From Methanomicrobiales archaeon (GTDB taxonomy: Archaea; Halobacteriota; Methanomicrobia; Methanomicrobiales; JACTUA01), in contig JAJRCO010000214.1 of assembly GCA_028678905.1 (NCBI GenBank), forward strand, positions 1 to 14,857: DNA of 14,857 nucleotides, in the 5' to 3' direction. Shown here in pieces: positions 12,861-14,857 of this stretch (within the stretch, counting starts at the first letter, position 1; every line of letters begins with the position of its first letter). Both the position numbers and the translations under genes were made by a program. The notes under the pieces were generated by a model. It searched no databases and had not been told where the DNA came from. It worked only from the letters and a program-made list of their open reading frames with translations.

Positions 12861-14123
12861 ATGTTCAGACGGGTGCTGGTGGCGACAGATTTCTCGCGGT
12901 ATGCAGATCGGATCCTCGAATGTATCGGTGAGATTCCGGGCATGGAAGAAATCCTTCTTGTCCATGTGCTCACGAGGCCGAATAATCATGCGCCGCAGCG
13001 ACTGGAAGAGAAAGGACACTACCTCCGGCAGACCACCCGTGTACCGGTAAAGACCGTGCTGGTGGAAAGCGTCGATGGAGATACCGCCCGGGGTATTATC
13101 ACCACGGCGAACAACAATAACAGCTCTCTCATCGTACTCGGTGCACAGGGAAAGAGCTTCATCGGGGAACTGCTCCTCGGGAGTGTGTCGAAAGAGGTGG
13201 TACAAAGAGCGGGGATTGACGTGCTCGTCATGCGGTTCCGCGGGCTTGAGGGGGAGGGGAGCGTCCTCATCGATAAATTCTGCCGGAATATATTCTCCCA
13301 CGTCCTCTGTCCGGTCGATTTTTCGAGACCCTCAGGAAAAACCGTGGAATACCTCAAAAGTCTGCACGGGATCAGAAAAGTCACCCTCCTCCATGTCATC
13401 GGTGTGTCAGATCCAGGGCAGGACCAGATCGATGAGGCAATGCGGGAGCTGTTAAAAATTCAGGCGGCGATGGAATCTTCGGGAATCATGGCCGCTTCAC
13501 TCATCCGATGGGGAAACCCGGTTACGGAGATCTGCCGGGTGGCCGAAGAACAGGACGTATCCCTGATCATGATTGCCCGCTTTGGCAGATCGGACTATGC
13601 GAGCAACATTCCCCTCGGCCGGGTAGTGGCCGGGGTGGCAGCAAAGGCACAGAGGCCCCTGTTTGTCCTGAGCCCACACCTCAGCCTCACCATCAGCGTC
13701 AGGGAACTCAAGGTGGGCGAATTTGGCCTGGCAGAACAGGTATGGCTGACCTATCACCAGCAGAAAGCCGATCCCGCTACCGACCGCATCTTTGGAGTTT
13801 TTGTGGAAGGGGTGCTTGCCGCCGTCGCCCGGTGCCGACGACATCCCGATGGTCTTGAAGTGGATGGGGTGTACGTGCCCGCGGACTACCGGGACCGCGG
13901 GTACGCCCGAAAAGCCGTCCAGGCACTGGTCGATGCCTGCGGCAGCGAACCGCTGTACATGCACTCCACCCTTACCCTGGTCCCATTTTACCAGTCCTTT
14001 GGTTTTGATATCATCCCGGAATCTGCATTACCCCTCAGTATCAGGAAGCGCTTCGACTTTGCAGGGGGTAATCTGGAAGGTGCCAACGTCTCCTCCATGC
14101 GGCGGTGCCCGGACCGGCACTGA
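12861..14123 (+). CDS. Fusion of two universal stress (UspA) domains and a GNAT acetyltransferase
   Basis: A 420-residue cytoplasmic protein. Domain 1 (1-126) is a UspA fold with VLVATDFS (Asp10) and a complete nucleotide-binding motif, G94-x2-G97-x9-G107-S108, so it should bind ATP. Domain 2 (about 145-272) repeats the fold (VLCPVDFSRPSGKTVEYL) but its motif is degenerate (ARFGRSDYASNIPLGR), so it probably binds no nucleotide. The third part (about 275-395) is a GNAT N-acetyltransferase end: VDGVYVPADYRDRGYARKAV, with the acetyl-CoA loop R344-x2-G347-x-A349, and motif B with FYQSFGF (376-382). The fusion suggests acetylation controlled by nucleotide binding or stress, as with cyclic-AMP-controlled acetyltransferases (analogy only). 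Start ATG 12861 is chosen because the UspA fold begins there and a TATA box lies at 12820-12829. It is divergent from SOD. Confidence 0.9.
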   Translation: MFRRVLVATDFSRYADRILECIGEIPGMEEILLVHVLTRPNNHAPQRLEEKGHYLRQTTRVPVKTVLVESVDGDTARGIITTANNNNSSLIVLGAQGKSFIGELLLGSVSKEVVQRAGIDVLVMRFRGLEGEGSVLIDKFCRNIFSHVLCPVDFSRPSGKTVEYLKSLHGIRKVTLLHVIGVSDPGQDQIDEAMRELLKIQAAMESSGIMAASLIRWGNPVTEICRVAEEQDVSLIMIARFGRSDYASNIPLGRVVAGVAAKAQRPLFVLSPHLSLTISVRELKVGEFGLAEQVWLTYHQQKADPATDRIFGVFVEGVLAAVARCRRHPDGLEVDGVYVPADYRDRGYARKAVQALVDACGSEPLYMHSTLTLVPFYQSFGFDIIPESALPLSIRKRFDFAGGNLEGANVSSMRRCPDRH

Positions 14124-14242
14124 CAAGCGAATATACAGGGCCGGATGGAGAAATTCCGTGCAGGTTATAAAATTGTAGTGTCTCTTAATCGATTCCCCCT
14201 CAGAAGGTCCCCAGGAAAATGGAAGGAATCGGTCCTGCAAAG

Positions 14243-14250
14243 AAATATAA
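14243..14250 (+). promoter_or_regulatory. TATA box for the DUF3303-like gene
   Basis: The sequence AAATATAA lies about 95 bases before the ATG at 14340. It predicts a leader of about 65-70 bases, unusually long for this window. Confidence 0.45.
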
Positions 14251-14284
14251 AGGGGGTTAACCATCCCTTCCGCACTGTTTCTTT

Positions 14285-14301
14285 GACAAGAAAGTCTTGT
14301 C
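14285..14301 (+). promoter_or_regulatory. Perfect inverted repeat in the leader of the DUF3303-like gene
   Basis: GACAAGA (14285-14291), AAG, and TCTTGTC (14295-14301) form a perfect 7-base inverted repeat with a 3-base centre. It lies just after the predicted transcription start and about 25 bases before the ribosome site. It could be a regulator's operator or a small leader hairpin. Confidence 0.4.
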
Positions 14302-14339
14302 CGGGAGCAGAATGTTGAAAATACGTGGAGGTTGGTGAA

Positions 14340-14597
14340 ATGCTGTTCGCCCTAAAATTTAGCTTCGACCCGGAGCAAACCCATCGGGTGGTGGAGATGT
14401 GGAAACATTTCAAATTCCCTTCCGAAGTGAAGGTCATTCACCGGTATCTCATCATCGGACGTCACAAGTCGTTGGCGATTTTCGATGCCCCCAATGAAGA
14501 GGCCATCCTGAAGATCACCGCACCCTTCTCAAGTCTTGGTACTGCGAAGGTCATGCCCATTATGCCCCTCGAGGAAGCTCTTGAAGTGAGGTACTGA
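14340..14597 (+). CDS. Small DUF3303-like protein
   Basis: An 85-residue soluble protein. It begins MLFALKFSFDPEQTHRVVEM, followed by KHFKFPSEVKVIHRYLIIG, a short strand with LAIFDAPNEEAI, and ends with KVMPIMPLEEALEVRY. The order strand, helix, strand, strand, helix, strand, with a Pro-containing final strand before a short helix, resembles the ferredoxin-like small proteins of the DUF3303 family. No function is known for these. The start is ATG 14340: GGAGGT at 14328-14333 is well spaced for it, whereas the GTG at 14325 would precede that site. It has its own promoter and a leader inverted repeat, and a T-rich terminator follows. Family placement is from memory of the pattern and moderately sure. 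Confidence 0.75.
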   Translation: MLFALKFSFDPEQTHRVVEMWKHFKFPSEVKVIHRYLIIGRHKSLAIFDAPNEEAILKITAPFSSLGTAKVMPIMPLEEALEVRY

Positions 14598-14603
14598 GAT
14601 CCT

Positions 14604-14615
14604 CTTTTTATTTTT
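14604..14615 (+). terminator. T-rich terminator after the DUF3303-like gene
   Basis: Two runs of five T, separated by an A, begin about 8 bases past the stop codon. This is typical of archaeal T-tract termination. Confidence 0.55.
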
Positions 14616-14741
14616 ATACAATCACCAGAATAAACCTGGATCTTCACAAGAATAACGAGGCATACGGGATATCCATGCCGGTCAGGCCTGGTGATCGACG
14701 GCGGTCCCACAAGACCAAAAGTAAGGAAGGAATTATCCGAA

Positions 14742-14857
14742 TTATTTCTGCTCTCCCGCGAGTTTCTTTTTTAGTTCGGTCACGGTAAGACGATCCGCTA
14801 TCCAGTCTTCTTCGGGGATCTCATACACCATCACCCCGATGTAATGCTGGAGCATCC
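14742..14857 (-). CDS. C-terminal end of an unrecognised gene (5' part outside window)
   Basis: On the minus strand an open frame runs from the right edge to a TAA at 14742-14744. The readable end is LQHYIGVMVYEIPEEDW, then IADRLTVTELKKKLAGEQK. The amphipathic charged end (TVTELKKKLAGEQK) looks like a genuine protein C-terminus. An ATG at 14855 could in principle be a start for a 37-residue protein, but continuation beyond the window is more likely. The piece is too short to identify a family. Confidence 0.55.
   Translation of the reverse strand, partial: MLQHYIGVMVYEIPEEDWIADRLTVTELKKKLAGEQK

Overview
The window looks like chromosomal DNA of a methanogenic euryarchaeon, most likely of the Methanomicrobiales type. 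This is an inference from several features: AT-rich archaeal TATA boxes about 25 bases upstream of starts, several genes with an apparently leaderless start, poly-T 3' ends, a PGF-CTERM-type surface anchor, tandem Cache lipoproteins, an archaeal-type iron SOD next to desulfoferrodoxin, and RsbU/RsbW/STAS modules. No rRNA, tRNA, CRISPR array or insertion sequence was seen.

Region 1 (1-7289) is a signalling island. A minus-strand lipoprotein with four tandem single-Cache sensor domains runs off the left edge. Just upstream of it lies a decayed copy of part of an RsbW kinase gene. Then come a plus-strand STAS protein with a long unrecognised C-terminal region, a convergent minus-strand pair (membrane LytS-type sensor/PP2C phosphatase of RsbU type, then an RsbW-type kinase), and a divergent plus-strand pair (single-domain STAS overlapping a metallo-beta-lactamase/degenerate-histidine-kinase fusion). 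Together these give the phosphatase, kinase and STAS switch of a bacterial-style partner-switching pathway. Archaea have no sigma factor, so the output must be something else. The lactamase/kinase fusion and the STAS fusion are the local candidates.

Region 2 (7290-9179) holds two tandem paralogous cupins, each behind a TATA box placed for leaderless transcription. The second is a clear lipoprotein. The first has lost the lipobox cysteine. About 420 bases of non-coding DNA follow, containing two mutually exclusive hairpins.

Region 3 (9180-12430) contains a divergent desulfoferrodoxin/superoxide reductase with two substitutions at its active site, an unrecognised 89-residue protein, a two-gene operon for a surface protein with both a lipobox and a PGF-CTERM-like tail plus a small two-helix membrane protein, and an iron-type superoxide dismutase.

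Region 4 (12431-14857) contains a three-domain fusion (two universal stress domains and a GNAT acetyltransferase), a small DUF3303-like protein with a hairpin in its leader, and the last codons of a minus-strand gene entering from the right edge. The right half is dominated by oxidative and general stress functions, and the left half by environmental sensing and phospho-switching.
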